Shown one piece after another: positions 17,729-26,540 of a stretch of 64,000 nucleotides of DNA (positions are counted from its first letter, which is position 1; every line of letters begins with the position of its first letter). Position numbers and translations under genes: made by a program. A model generated the notes under the pieces. It made no database searches and was not told the origin of the DNA. It saw nothing but the letters and a program-made list of their open reading frames with translations. Where the stretch lies: assembly GCF_001499675.1 (NCBI RefSeq), contig NZ_LN609302.1:1277896-1341895 (forward strand). The letters are read 5' to 3'. This DNA is from Acetobacter ghanensis. Its GTDB lineage: Bacteria > Pseudomonadota > Alphaproteobacteria > Acetobacterales > Acetobacteraceae.

Positions 17729-19710
17729 GATACGCTCGCGGTTGCAGAGGAAGACTTGGCCCGTTGGGGAGCGCCAACCCGCACGCGCCGGTCAGAAAGG
17801 GACAGAGCGCCCCCAAATGCCATAATCAGCGCGCCCAGCCACATCCACGGGGCCAGTGGGTTGTAATGCAGGCGCAGCACGTAGGTCGGGTTGTTGTCCG
17901 GGCCATGCTTGTCACCCAGAACCCCATACAGGTCGGCCAGCATGTTGGTATGAATGGCAACGTCCGTTGTGGTTTGGTTCTGGCTGTTAAAGCTGCGTTT
18001 TGAGGGGTGCATGACCGTAACAACCTGACCATTGCGCCGGACTTCCAGCGTTGCAACCATGGCTGTGTAGTTGGGTCCTGGTTCCTGTTCTACGCCTTTG
18101 AGGGTCCATTCGTACCCCGCCAGTTGCTCCGTAGTGCCAATGGGGACTTCCACAATTTTGTGCTGGGCCTGAGACATGGCGGCAAGGCCCAGTACCGTAA
18201 TGCCGACACCCGCATGGGCTATGGCCGTGCCAATAATGGCGCGCGGCAACATGCGGGCGCGCTGGATGCTGGTGCTTAAAGGCGCGCGGAACAGCCGTGT
18301 GCGTTCGGCCAGATCGGTAACGCTGGCGGCAATAACCCAGATGGCCGCCGCCGCACACAGAATGGCCAGTGCGCCAGAAAGTTTGAAAAGAGCCACGGCA
18401 CAGGCCAGAGCAGCCACAATGGCCGCAACCCACAGTTTTTGAAGCACCGGCCACAACTGCGCACGCTTCCACGGTAGCATGGGGCCGAACCCCATGAAGA
18501 TGAACAATGGGAGAGCGAGCGGAATGGTTGTTGCATCAAAGAACGGTTTGCCAACCGAAATTGTGCGGTCGAACAGGAGGGACATAAAGGGCGGGTACAT
18601 GGTGCCGGTCAGCACAACAGCACATAGCGAGCAGAGCAGAATGTTGTTCAGCACCAGCGCTCCCTCGCGGGAGATGGGGGCAAACAGACCGCCAGCAGTA
18701 AGGGACGGTGCCCTGTAGGCGAACAGGGCGAGGGAGCCGCCAATAACAACGCCCAGCAAGCCCAGAATGAACACGCCACGTGCCGGGTCATTTGCAAACG
18801 CGTGAACCGAGTTCAGAATCCCTGAACGTACAAGGAATGTTCCGGATAGGGAGAATGAGAACGTGGCAATGGCTAGAAGCACGGTCCAGATTTTAAGGGC
18901 TTCGCGCTTTTCTACCACAATAGCAGAGTGGATGAGTGCTGTGCCGGTCAGCCATGGGATAAGCGAGGCATTTTCCACCGGGTCCCAGAACCAGTAGCCG
19001 CCCCAGCCCAGCACGTAATAGGACCACCAGGACCCCATGGCGATGCCGCAGGTCAAAAAGCACCACGCAGCCACGGCCCAAGGGCGCACCCAGCGCCCCC
19101 ATGCCGCATCCACCCGGCCTTCAATCAGCGCAGCAATGGCAAAGGCAAAGGGGACGGCAAACCCCACATAGCCCGTGTAAAGAATGGGCGGATGAAAGGC
19201 GAGGCCGGGGTCCTGCAACAGGGGGTTCATGCCCTGCCCATCCATGGGGGCAGGCCAGATGCGGGCAAACGGGTCTGATGTCGTCAGGCAGAATAGTTCG
19301 AACCCTGTGGCCACAAGGCCCAGCACCGCAATAACGCGTGCGCGCAAAGCAGAGGGCAGGTTACGCCCAAAGGCCGCAACAGCCGCACCACACAGGCCCA
19401 GAATAAGCGCCCAGAGGAGAATGGACCCCTCATGGTTCCCCCATACGCCGGTTATTTTGTACAGGAGTGGTTTGGAAACAGCGCTGTTTTCCGCAATGTT
19501 CTGGACCGAAAAATCGTCTGTGACAGCGGCGTAGATGAGACTCAGAAAGGAAACGCACAGGGCGATCATCTGCCCCAGAGCCAGACCGGGAGCCAGCGCC
19601 ATAAGTCGCGCATCGCGGCGGGATGCGCCAATAAGGGGAATGATGCCTTGCACGGCAGCCAGCACACAGGCCAGCGCAAGGGCGTAATGTCCTAGTTCGG
19701 GGCTTAACAT
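17725..19710 (-). CDS. ccmF: Cytochrome c heme lyase CcmF
   Basis: CcmF is the large inner-membrane subunit that attaches heme to apocytochrome c. The 661-residue polytopic protein carries the tryptophan-rich heme-handling motif WGGYWFWDPVEN at 236-247 and the conserved GVWGNHEGS at about 88-96, and its length matches the family. It follows ccmE by 34 bases and overlaps ccmG. Confidence 0.97.
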   Translation of the reverse strand: MLSPELGHYALALACVLAAVQGIIPLIGASRRDARLMALAPGLALGQMIALCVSFLSLIYAAVTDDFSVQNIAENSAVSKPLLYKITGVWGNHEGSILLWALILGLCGAAVAAFGRNLPSALRARVIAVLGLVATGFELFCLTTSDPFARIWPAPMDGQGMNPLLQDPGLAFHPPILYTGYVGFAVPFAFAIAALIEGRVDAAWGRWVRPWAVAAWCFLTCGIAMGSWWSYYVLGWGGYWFWDPVENASLIPWLTGTALIHSAIVVEKREALKIWTVLLAIATFSFSLSGTFLVRSGILNSVHAFANDPARGVFILGLLGVVIGGSLALFAYRAPSLTAGGLFAPISREGALVLNNILLCSLCAVVLTGTMYPPFMSLLFDRTISVGKPFFDATTIPLALPLFIFMGFGPMLPWKRAQLWPVLQKLWVAAIVAALACAVALFKLSGALAILCAAAAIWVIAASVTDLAERTRLFRAPLSTSIQRARMLPRAIIGTAIAHAGVGITVLGLAAMSQAQHKIVEVPIGTTEQLAGYEWTLKGVEQEPGPNYTAMVATLEVRRNGQVVTVMHPSKRSFNSQNQTTTDVAIHTNMLADLYGVLGDKHGPDNNPTYVLRLHYNPLAPWMWLGALIMAFGGALSLSDRRVRVGAPQRAKSSSATASVS

Positions 19711-19744
19711 ATCTGGGGGGAGGCTCCCGTCTTTTTCAGGCTGT

Positions 19745-20275
19745 TCAGTTTGCCGCAGCGGGGGCGGAAAGGTTCTTGCGCGCGTCTTGCACGGTCATGC
19801 TGTTCCAGCTTGCCGCACTTGGGGGCGGGCCAAAGCGTGGGTCCCATTTGCCGGACTTTTTAAGGGCTTCGGCCACTTCCTTGGGCATGTAGGTTTCATC
19901 ATGCTTGGCCAGAACTTCTGTCGCCATGAACTCATGCGGCGGCTGAACCGTGCCAATAGCGACAACGCTTTGTCCCTCGCGGAACAGGTCGGGCAGAATG
20001 CCTTCGTAATGGACGGTTACGGCGGCCTGACCATCGGTTACGGCAAAAGTGGCAACAGGTGTTTCGCCATGTTTTTCACGCGTGACGGACCCGGCTACAA
20101 CCATACCACCCAGTTTGACCGTGCGGTCCTTGGGTGGAGGGGAGGCTTCTACCTGAGACGGCGTTACAAAGAAAACAATGTCAGATGAGAAAGCCCGCAG
20201 GATCAGGGCTGCCGCAGTGCCAAGGCAGGCAACGCAGGCAATGACAAGCCAGAGGCGACGGGTCTTGCGGGTCAT
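19745..20275 (-). CDS. ccmE: Heme chaperone CcmE
   Basis: CcmE binds heme covalently in the periplasm and passes it to CcmF. The protein of 176 residues has one N-terminal membrane anchor (about 8-28), an OB-fold domain and the heme-attachment motif KHDETYMP, with the linking histidine at residue 125 and Tyr129 behind it. The C-terminal tail is long and flexible. Its start overlaps the ccmD stop by three or four bases. Confidence 0.96.
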   Translation of the reverse strand: MTRKTRRLWLVIACVACLGTAAALILRAFSSDIVFFVTPSQVEASPPPKDRTVKLGGMVVAGSVTREKHGETPVATFAVTDGQAAVTVHYEGILPDLFREGQSVVAIGTVQPPHEFMATEVLAKHDETYMPKEVAEALKKSGKWDPRFGPPPSAASWNSMTVQDARKNLSAPAAAN

Positions 20276-20433
20276 GGCGTAAAGGGTGTTCCTGCGTTGC
20301 GGTTATGGGTCTGTTCCAGAGCGGCCAGTCTGGTCCGGTCACGCCGGAGCCGCAGCGCCGCACCAATGGAGAGAACAAGCGCCATAAGGGCAGCCAGCCC
20401 GTAGCTGGCTGCAATGTAGGGAAGGTGGGTCAT
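20272..20433 (-). CDS. ccmD: CcmD, small heme exporter subunit
   Basis: A 53-residue frame from ATG 20433 to TGA 20272 encodes a protein starting MTHLPYIAASYG, with one membrane helix (about 10-28) and a basic tail (RLRRDRTR). CcmD helps release heme-loaded CcmE from the CcmC complex. Size, single helix, N-terminal Y-I-x-x-S-Y-G pattern and position between ccmC and ccmE all fit. It overlaps ccmE by the ATGA arrangement. Confidence 0.9.
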   Translation of the reverse strand: MTHLPYIAASYGLAALMALVLSIGAALRLRRDRTRLAALEQTHNRNAGTPFTP

Positions 20434-21202
20434 GCAGCACCTCCACCCCGGCGGGGGAGGACAGCAGGGCCCGAATACGGCTTTCCATCACAGCGGCCCG
20501 TGTGCGCGCCACAACAATGGCTGCAAATCCGAGGGAAAATCCGATGGTAGATAGTGCCAGCGGCCACAGCATGGAGGCGGACATGGTGGGCGCTCCGGTC
20601 AGGGTAATGCTGTCTGGCTGGTGCAGGGTGTTCCACCATTGCACACTAAACTTGATGATTGGCAAATCCACAGCGCCAGCTAAAGCCAGAATGGCAGCGG
20701 CCCGATAACCGCGCTGGGGGTCATCAAACGCGCGGATCAGTGCAATATGGCCAAGGTAGAGAAAAAACAGGACCAGCACAGAGGTCAGGCGTGCGTCCCA
20801 CACCCACCATGTGCCCCACATAGGCTTGCCCCACAGGGAGCCTGTGGCAAGGCATAGCGCGGTAATGCAGGCACCGACCGGCCCTATTTCCACAGCCGCG
20901 AGGTCCGCCAGTGGGTGACGCCAGACCAGTGAGAGCAGGCCACACACGGCAAGCCCGGCATAACCGCCAGATGCCAGCATGGCTGCGGGCACATGCACGT
21001 ACATAATGCGCACGGAATCTCCCTGCTGCCAGTCAGCCGGGGAATAGAAGAGCCCCCACCCCAGACCGGCCAGAGTAAAGGCGATGGCCGGCCAGGTTAG
21101 CCACGGCTGGAGGCGTGCGCCCAGCTTGAGAAACCGGCCGGGGTTTGCATACCGGTGGAAAAAACTGCCAGTACGCGCGACAAAGGTCGGGGAGGCGCTC
21201 AA
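20339..21202 (-). CDS. ccmC: Heme exporter/handling protein CcmC, 3' end probably frameshifted
   Basis: CcmC delivers heme to CcmE. The polytopic protein shows the tryptophan-rich motif WGTWWVWDAR (129-138), a periplasmic His at 70 (YVHVP) and a second in the loop WNTLHQP. As read, the frame runs 287 residues and covers 95 bases of ccmD, which is abnormal. One additional G in the G5 run at 20453-20457 would end the protein as SSPRRGGGAA with a TGA at 20432-20430. That gives about 258 residues and an ATGA overlap with ccmD like the other junctions of this operon. I infer that the true stop is near 20430. Confidence 0.92.
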   Translation of the reverse strand: MSASPTFVARTGSFFHRYANPGRFLKLGARLQPWLTWPAIAFTLAGLGWGLFYSPADWQQGDSVRIMYVHVPAAMLASGGYAGLAVCGLLSLVWRHPLADLAAVEIGPVGACITALCLATGSLWGKPMWGTWWVWDARLTSVLVLFFLYLGHIALIRAFDDPQRGYRAAAILALAGAVDLPIIKFSVQWWNTLHQPDSITLTGAPTMSASMLWPLALSTIGFSLGFAAIVVARTRAAVMESRIRALLSSPAGVEVLHDPPSLHCSQLRAGCPYGACSLHWCGAAAPA

Positions 21203-21385
21203 AAGTTGGTCCGCTCCGTTAATCTGGTCTAAGGCAAAGGGGGCTTACCCCCTGCCCATAATGGGCGTGATGTCTCAAAAGTGGGACTGCTCCTGTCTCC
21301 TTTATAGCATTATAAGCGTTCTGACACGATGCAGTTCTTCATGGGCGACCATGCCCGTAAGACACAACAGAAGGAAAAATGAGGC

Positions 21386-21679
21386 ATGTTGTTCGCCATT
21401 ATCTGTACGGATCGCCCCGGTTCTCTGGACCTGCGCATGGCTACCCGCGCGCAGCATCTGGCCTTCTTGGAAGCAAACAAAACGGCCATTCAGTTTGGTG
21501 GCCCGCAGCTTGATATGAACGGCAAACCCTGCGGCAGTCTGATCCTGCTGGAAGCAGAAGATCGCGCCAGTGCGGAAGGGTTTGCCGCAGCCGACCCCTA
21601 CGCCAAGGTGGACCTGTTTGAGAGCGTGGTTGTGCGCCCGCTGCGCACGGTTTTCCGCGATGGGCAACTGGCTGAATAA
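21386..21679 (+). CDS. YciI-like protein
   Basis: A 97-residue single-domain protein of the YCII family (dimeric alpha-beta barrel fold). It shows the N-terminal MLFAIICTDRPG strand, the conserved His in RAQHLAFLE and the C-terminal DPYAKVDLFESVVVRP pattern, including the family Asp-Pro before the last strand. The cellular role of YciI proteins is not established. It ends one base before the EVE-domain gene, so the two are co-transcribed. It is divergent from ccmC. Confidence 0.88.
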   Translation: MLFAIICTDRPGSLDLRMATRAQHLAFLEANKTAIQFGGPQLDMNGKPCGSLILLEAEDRASAEGFAAADPYAKVDLFESVVVRPLRTVFRDGQLAE

Positions 21680-21680
21680 C

Positions 21681-22100
21681 ATGGCATTCTGGCTGATAAA
21701 GAGCGAGCCTGACGCGTTCAGTTGGGACGAGCAGGTTGCCAATGTTGTAGAGCCGTGGACGGGAGTTCGGAATCACCAGGCCAAAAAGAACCTTGCCGCC
21801 ATGCAGGTGGGGGACAGGGCATTTTTTTACCATTCCAACGTACAGCGCGCGATTGTTGGCGTGGTGGAGGTGGTGCGGGCGGCCTACCCGGACCCCACGG
21901 CGGAAAGTGGTGCGTGGGTCTGTGTAGATGTTAAGGCGGTTGCTCCCATGCCAACCCCTGTAACGCTTGCGCAGATCAAGGCGGAGCCGGCGCTGGAGGA
22001 GTTGGCGTTGGTCCGTCAGTCCCGCTTGTCTGTCTGCCCTGTTTCGGCTGATCACTGGCAGATGTTATGCCAGATGGGTGGCTGGAAAGAAGGGCGCTAA
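21681..22100 (+). CDS. EVE-domain protein
   Basis: EVE domains are PUA-like folds that recognise modified bases in nucleic acids. The 139-residue protein opens with the family hallmark FWLIKSEPDAFSWDE and continues with GVRNHQAKKNL and GDRAFFYHSN, both highly conserved. I choose ATG 21681, one base after the YciI stop, because the family begins here; the longer open frame upstream overlaps YciI and is spurious. The modified base recognised is unknown. Confidence 0.92.
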   Translation: MAFWLIKSEPDAFSWDEQVANVVEPWTGVRNHQAKKNLAAMQVGDRAFFYHSNVQRAIVGVVEVVRAAYPDPTAESGAWVCVDVKAVAPMPTPVTLAQIKAEPALEELALVRQSRLSVCPVSADHWQMLCQMGGWKEGR

Positions 22101-22137
22101 AGCAGCCTGAAATAAGGCACTATCAAAATATTGTGAA

Positions 22138-22164
22138 AAAGGCCGCCCGATCCGGGCGGCCTTT
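22138..22164. terminator. Bidirectional intrinsic terminator
   Basis: A perfect 12-bp inverted repeat (22138-22149 and 22153-22164) with a three-base loop ATC, GC-rich with A and T ends on both strands, lies between the convergent EVE and TIGR01244 genes. It can terminate both. Confidence 0.85.
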
Positions 22165-22192
22165 GCCATGACGTGGTGCGTAAGGCGGAGGG

Positions 22193-22528
22193 TTAGCCCT
22201 GCGTGGCCAGCGCCCAAGCCTGTGCAGACCGGTTGCCGGAGCGACAATAGGCAAAATATGGCCCCGGCAGCGTGTTGAGCACTTCCTGCGTTTCAATCTT
22301 CACGTCAGAGCTGGGGGCCGCACCAGATGCCACGGGGATGGCAATAAAGGTCAGCCCTGCCTCACGCGCAGCAGCGCCAATGGATTCTGCCGTGGGCTGG
22401 CCTGCTTCCTCGCCATCGGGGCGGTTGCAGATAATGGTTTTGAACCCCGCATCCTTGATGGCAGGAATATCGTTGGCAGTAATCTGGGCAGATACTGCAA
22501 AGTCGGGAGCAATGGCTTGATACTTCAT
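22193..22528 (-). CDS. TIGR01244-family phosphatase/sulfur transferase-like protein
   Basis: This 111-residue protein has a dual-specificity-phosphatase-like fold. Its P-loop motif CRSGNRS holds Cys95 and Arg100 in the Cx5R spacing needed for catalysis. The N-terminal region (SAQITANDIPAIKDAGF) and ICNRPDGEE match the family formerly described as the N-terminal part of beta-lactamase-hydrolase-like proteins, which in some bacteria takes part in sulfide handling. No sulfur genes are adjacent, so the substrate is open. Confidence 0.85.
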   Translation of the reverse strand: MKYQAIAPDFAVSAQITANDIPAIKDAGFKTIICNRPDGEEAGQPTAESIGAAAREAGLTFIAIPVASGAAPSSDVKIETQEVLNTLPGPYFAYCRSGNRSAQAWALATQG

Positions 22529-22635
22529 GAGTCCTGAAATCCTGTAAACAGTCAGCCTGATGCGTGCAGGATGCGACTTTTCAGCCGCAATGCAAGGGCT
22601 GTGCAGGCATACGGTTGCCGTTTGAGCCGTGGGTT

Positions 22636-23334
22636 TTAGCGGTGAATGAAGTACATGTCGGAATACAGGTTTTTAAGAGCCGCGTGGTCTGCCAGACAAT
22701 GGCGGACAAGCAGGGCGCGCAGGCTTACGGCAGCCTGTTGCACGGCTGGGTCGGGGCTGTTGGTCTGCAAGGCAGGGTAGTGCGTCATGCAGGCCTTGAG
22801 GGTGGGGTTGTTCATATCCACACCGTTGCGGATTTTTGTCTTCAGCTCATCATAATACTCGGACACTTCGGTATCCGAGTTCCATTTGACCAAAGACGTG
22901 TCCACTTTGCCATTGTGCATAAAGTAGGCCACGGTCAAAAAACCGGTTTCCGGCGCATGGCTGCCAGCTTGAACCGTCATGCGGCAAGCGCGTTGGGAAT
23001 AGGGAGGAAAGCTGACAGCGGGCATGGCCGAGGAGGCCGTAACCTTGATGTGCGGCAGGGTGCCGGGCGCTGGAGCAGAGGCATCCTGTGCATCGGGGTC
23101 ACCCCCCATGTGGGCTTTCTGCCATGCTTCTGCCAGAAGTGGGTAGTAACGGATGGACTGGCACAGCCCCGGGTCCGTGCGGGCGTCAGCCAGAGCCATG
23201 TCGTAGGCTTTCTGCTCTGGTGTGGCGCATGCAGTCAACGCCAGAACGGATGCAACGCAACTCAGGCGGGCCAGACCAATGCCCGGTTTGGAGGTGTTTG
23301 CACGCGGGGAGAATAGACGGAAAAGACCAGCCAT
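22636..23334 (-). CDS. Lipoprotein of unknown function
   Basis: The 232-residue protein has a signal peptide ending in the lipobox LTAC (Cys36), so it should be anchored in the envelope. The mature part contains four further cysteines (near CQSIRYY, RACRMTV, KACMTHY and RHCLAD), which could form periplasmic disulfides. A good ribosome site AAGGAG lies nine bases upstream. I recognise no family. It stands alone, with no close neighbours on its strand. Confidence 0.72.
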   Translation of the reverse strand: MAGLFRLFSPRANTSKPGIGLARLSCVASVLALTACATPEQKAYDMALADARTDPGLCQSIRYYPLLAEAWQKAHMGGDPDAQDASAPAPGTLPHIKVTASSAMPAVSFPPYSQRACRMTVQAGSHAPETGFLTVAYFMHNGKVDTSLVKWNSDTEVSEYYDELKTKIRNGVDMNNPTLKACMTHYPALQTNSPDPAVQQAAVSLRALLVRHCLADHAALKNLYSDMYFIHR

Positions 23335-23575
23335 GAGGAAAGCTCCTTAAAAGCGGCGCGGCATAAAGCCGGATTCTTCCATAGCTGTGTAAGGGCTTCG
23401 TGCCATGCTTACAACGCTGTTTGCATGGGCATGGGGGGCGCGTTGTAACAGGTCATCTGTTTTTCGTGGGATCAGCCTGTTATGATCAGCCCGAATACAT
23501 ATCATACGGCGCTCTGGCAGCGCCGGTTGTCGCATTTGCTGTAAATGAGGCAGGTAGCAGACAGGAAAGGCACGT

Positions 23576-24406
23576 ATGAGCATGAAGGAAACAGCAGGTA
23601 ACGCCCTGACTCCGTTGGCACTGAGCAGCCGGGATCTGGGGGAGCTGGAGACCGCACTTGTTGCGGTTGAATCCGGGCGTGGTGTTCTGGTGCGTCTGGC
23701 GGACCTGATGGGCGGCGCTGTTGGCCATGCGGCCCGGTTGGGTATGCGCGGTCTGGGTATGGCTCCCAACATGGAGCAGAAGCTGCGTGGCTTGGCGGAA
23801 ACCGCCATTACCCGTGCGTTCGATGTAGCCGTTCTGGGCATGAAAGGCTCGGCAGACATGGCTATGGAGGAACCACGGTGGCGCACACCGGGTTTGCAGG
23901 CGGCGGTTGCCGTTTCTGGCGCGGTGGGTGGTTTTGCCGGGTTGGCAGGGCTGGCCCCGGATGTTGGTTTTACAACCCTGACGATCATGCGTGAGATTGC
24001 CCGCATTGCCCGGGAGGAAGGGGAAGACCTGTCGGACCCCGATGCCCGGCGCGCCTGCCTGGAAGTGTTTGCGCTTAAGGCATTCCCTAATCGCAGGAAC
24101 GGGGAAGAGAGCGAGTTGGGGTATTTTTCCGCCCGTGCCGTGCTCCGCGGACGCCCGGTTGTGATGCTGATTGCCGAAGTGGCGTCCCATTACGGTCTGG
24201 CATTAGGGCAGAAGATTTCTCTCCAGCTTATGCCGGTTGCTGGCGCATTGTGTGGGGCATCTCTCAATACAGCATTTTTCAACCATTACCGCGCACTGGC
24301 GCGGGCGCATTTCACCATTCGCAGGCTGGAGCGCGAGCATGGCCCGGTGGTGCGTGATACGGCGTTGGCTCTGCGTGACAGCCTTGAAGGGCGTGAGCGG
24401 CTCTGA
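23576..24406 (+). CDS. EcsC-family protein
   Basis: The 276-residue protein matches the EcsC family: an amphipathic helical N-terminal half, a glycine-rich hydrophobic segment (GAVGGFAGLAGLAPDVGFTTLTIMREI) and later hydrophobic stretches around GALCGASLNTAFF. EcsC is named from a Bacillus ABC transporter locus, but its biochemical role is unknown. It ends shortly before a strong terminator shared with the convergent small membrane-protein gene. Confidence 0.85.
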   Translation: MSMKETAGNALTPLALSSRDLGELETALVAVESGRGVLVRLADLMGGAVGHAARLGMRGLGMAPNMEQKLRGLAETAITRAFDVAVLGMKGSADMAMEEPRWRTPGLQAAVAVSGAVGGFAGLAGLAPDVGFTTLTIMREIARIAREEGEDLSDPDARRACLEVFALKAFPNRRNGEESELGYFSARAVLRGRPVVMLIAEVASHYGLALGQKISLQLMPVAGALCGASLNTAFFNHYRALARAHFTIRRLEREHGPVVRDTALALRDSLEGRERL

Positions 24407-24435
24407 GGCTGCCAGTCAGCTAGAAGAGGGTACGG

Positions 24436-24462
24436 AAAAGGCCGCATTATGCGGCCTTTTTT
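24436..24462. terminator. Bidirectional intrinsic terminator
   Basis: An 11-bp perfect inverted repeat (24436-24446 with 24450-24460, loop TTA) with A4 on the left and T6 on the right lies between the EcsC gene and the convergent small membrane-protein gene. Confidence 0.9.
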
Positions 24463-24473
24463 GCGCTCTGTAG

Positions 24474-24644
24474 TTATTTTTTGGATGGAACAGGAGGGCC
24501 GGATTTCTCCAGAAATGTTGCCATCACGGCCATGCTAAGAAACGTGACGCCAAGCACCTGAAAAACGCCCTGATAATGGAAGGCTGGGTACCAAAGCAGG
24601 GCGCATATGGCGATGCCAATAATGCAGAACAAACGCATGGTCAT
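24474..24644 (-). CDS. Small two-helix membrane protein, 56 residues
   Basis: A complete short frame from ATG 24644 to TAA 24474 encodes a hydrophobic protein starting MTMRLFCIIGIA, with two probable membrane helices (about 4-18 and 26-44) separated by WYPAFHYQG, and a polar tail ending PSKK. An AAAGGAG ribosome site is nine bases upstream and a terminator follows directly. It begins 23 bases after the stop of the 2-hydroxyacid dehydrogenase gene on the same strand, so it is probably the second gene of that operon. Function unknown. Confidence 0.65.
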   Translation of the reverse strand: MTMRLFCIIGIAICALLWYPAFHYQGVFQVLGVTFLSMAVMATFLEKSGPPVPSKK

Positions 24645-24667
24645 GGGCAATGGCTCCTTTTTCAGCT

Positions 24668-25642
24668 TCAGGCGCTTACGCCGGAGGGGAGGGGTTTACC
24701 TGCCGCCATGGCGCTTACGTTGTCCAGCGCAAGCATCCCCATAGCGGTGCGGGTTTCCACCGTGGCGCTGCCAACATGGGGGGTCATGAACAGGTTGGGA
24801 AGGGCAAGCAGAGCCGGGTTAGGGTTGGGCTCATTGCGAAAGACGTCCAGACCTGCGGCAAAAAGCTGACCGGATTTGAGAGCCGCAATAAGGGCGTCCT
24901 CGTCAATCAGGGAGCCACGGGCCGCGTTAACCAGCACGCTCCCGCGTGGCAGTAGCCCCAGAGTATGGGCATTGATGAGCGGCGGCGCGGAGGGGGAGCC
25001 GGGCATGTGCAGGGTCAGAATATCGCAGTGCGGCAGCATGTCCTCCAGCTTGTCAAAATAGGTGGCGCCAGCTTCTTCCGCCGGGTCAAGCCGACGCCGG
25101 TTGTGGTAAAGGATGGGCATGTCAAACCCACGGGCGCGCTTGGCAACGGCCTGCCCTATGCGGCCCATGCCGACAATGCCCAGCCGTTTGCCGGTTACGC
25201 GGTGGCCCAGCATCTCGCCCATGCCCAGTGTTCGGCCCCATCCAGCTTTCATGAGCGTATAGTATTCAGCCGCCCGACGGCTGGCGGCCAGAATGAGCAT
25301 AATGGCAAGGTCGGCGTTGCAGTCGGTCAGAACATCCGGGGTGTTGGACACCGCAATATCGCGCGCAAGCAGGGCTGGCACGTCTAGGTGGTCCAGTCCA
25401 ACGCTGACTGTGGCAACCAGCTTAACGCAGGCAGGCAGGGCGTCCACATCGGCCCCTTTAAGGGGAGATGTGTGTGTGACCAGTATGGCAAAGGGCTGGT
25501 ACGCGTGCGCAAGCTCCAGCAGTTCCGCCGTGTTAAGGGCGTGTTCTGGAGGAGGAGGGGCCGTAAATTCGGAACGGATACGCGCTTCCACATCATCCAG
25601 CAGACGAGTGGAGCGGATCAGGCGCGGGGCTTGGGCTGTCAC
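24668..25642 (-). CDS. D-isomer-specific 2-hydroxyacid dehydrogenase (glyoxylate/hydroxypyruvate reductase type)
   Basis: This NAD(P)-dependent enzyme reduces 2-oxo acids such as glyoxylate, hydroxypyruvate or 2-ketogluconate. The 324 residues show the dinucleotide-binding motif [10 protein letters not shown] and the catalytic triad Arg (NAARGSLID), Glu (DVFRNEP) and His (TPHVGSAT). The [10 protein letters not shown] substrate-loop pattern fits the GhrB/GyaR subgroup. In acetic acid bacteria such reductases often act on ketogluconates, so substrate cannot be fixed from sequence. It is divergent from aat. Confidence 0.9.
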   Translation of the reverse strand: MTAQAPRLIRSTRLLDDVEARIRSEFTAPPPPEHALNTAELLELAHAYQPFAILVTHTSPLKGADVDALPACVKLVATVSVGLDHLDVPALLARDIAVSNTPDVLTDCNADLAIMLILAASRRAAEYYTLMKAGWGRTLGMGEMLGHRVTGKRLGIVGMGRIGQAVAKRARGFDMPILYHNRRRLDPAEEAGATYFDKLEDMLPHCDILTLHMPGSPSAPPLINAHTLGLLPRGSVLVNAARGSLIDEDALIAALKSGQLFAAGLDVFRNEPNPNPALLALPNLFMTPHVGSATVETRTAMGMLALDNVSAMAAGKPLPSGVSA

Positions 25643-25817
25643 AAAAAATCTCCATGATGCGGCATGGTCGGCCAGACGGGGATGTGTTTATTTCGCGGGC
25701 AGGGTAGCATACCGTGCCGGGTGCGCCACATTGCATTGGACCCATATTTGTAACGAGTGTGGGAAACGCCGGTTGCTTGGGAACAGGATAAGGAAACACC
25801 GTGGAAGCAGGCACAGC

Positions 25818-26459
25818 ATGTCCGATGGTCTGACGCCAGAACTCATGCTGGCGGCTTATGCCGCTGGGCTGTTCCCCATGGCGGAAGGGGAGGATGACCC
25901 GACCCTGAGCTGGTATGACCCCGACCCGCGTGGTGTGCTGCCGCTGGATACATTTCATGTACCTCGGCGTTTGCGACGTACCGTGTTGTCGGGCAGGTTT
26001 GAGGTCTGTGTTGACCGCGACTTTCCTGCCGTCATGCGCGGGTGTGCGGCTCCCGCCAAAGGGCGGGAAAGCACATGGATTAACAGCCGTATCTACGCAC
26101 TGTTCTGCGAACTCCATACCATGGGGTTTGGCCATAGTGTGGAATGCCGCCTGAATGGCGAACTGGTGGGTGGTCTGTACGGGGTTGCTCTTGGTGGCGT
26201 CTTTTTTGGCGAGAGTATGTTCAGCCGGGTAACAGATGCCTCCAAGGTGGCGCTTGTCCATCTGGTTGCGCGTATGCGTCTTGGGGGTTTTATTTTGCTG
26301 GATACGCAGTTTGGTACGGAGCATCTAGCCCGTTTTGGTGGGGTGGAAATACCGGCGGCCACGTATAAACAGCAGCTTGAGCGCGCTGTATGTATGCAGC
26401 CCTGCTGGCCCAATACGGTTGCGCCAGATATGCTGGAAGCCGAAATTCGTGGCATGTAG
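25818..26459 (+). CDS. aat: Leucyl/phenylalanyl-tRNA--protein transferase
   Basis: Aat adds Leu or Phe from aminoacyl-tRNA to N-terminal Lys or Arg of proteins, marking them for ClpS/ClpAP degradation. The 213-residue protein begins [19 protein letters not shown] and has the core [23 protein letters not shown] and [11 protein letters not shown], all family signatures. ATG 25818 matches the family start; the longer open frame running back to 25293 overlaps the divergent dehydrogenase and is spurious. Confidence 0.95.
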   Translation: MSDGLTPELMLAAYAAGLFPMAEGEDDPTLSWYDPDPRGVLPLDTFHVPRRLRRTVLSGRFEVCVDRDFPAVMRGCAAPAKGRESTWINSRIYALFCELHTMGFGHSVECRLNGELVGGLYGVALGGVFFGESMFSRVTDASKVALVHLVARMRLGGFILLDTQFGTEHLARFGGVEIPAATYKQQLERAVCMQPCWPNTVAPDMLEAEIRGM

Positions 26460-26540
26460 TGCGGCCATTCATCAGAAGACCGGCTGCCAGGGTTCTGCGC
26501 TTGCGTGGAGGCTGGCTGGGAAAAAGTGGAGAGAGACTTG

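Noticed and set aside
21238-21266. Two short palindromes between ccmC and the YciI gene (6-bp arms each)
   Set aside because: Short arms with no T tract or known site pattern; they could be operators for the divergent genes but are not strong enough to list.
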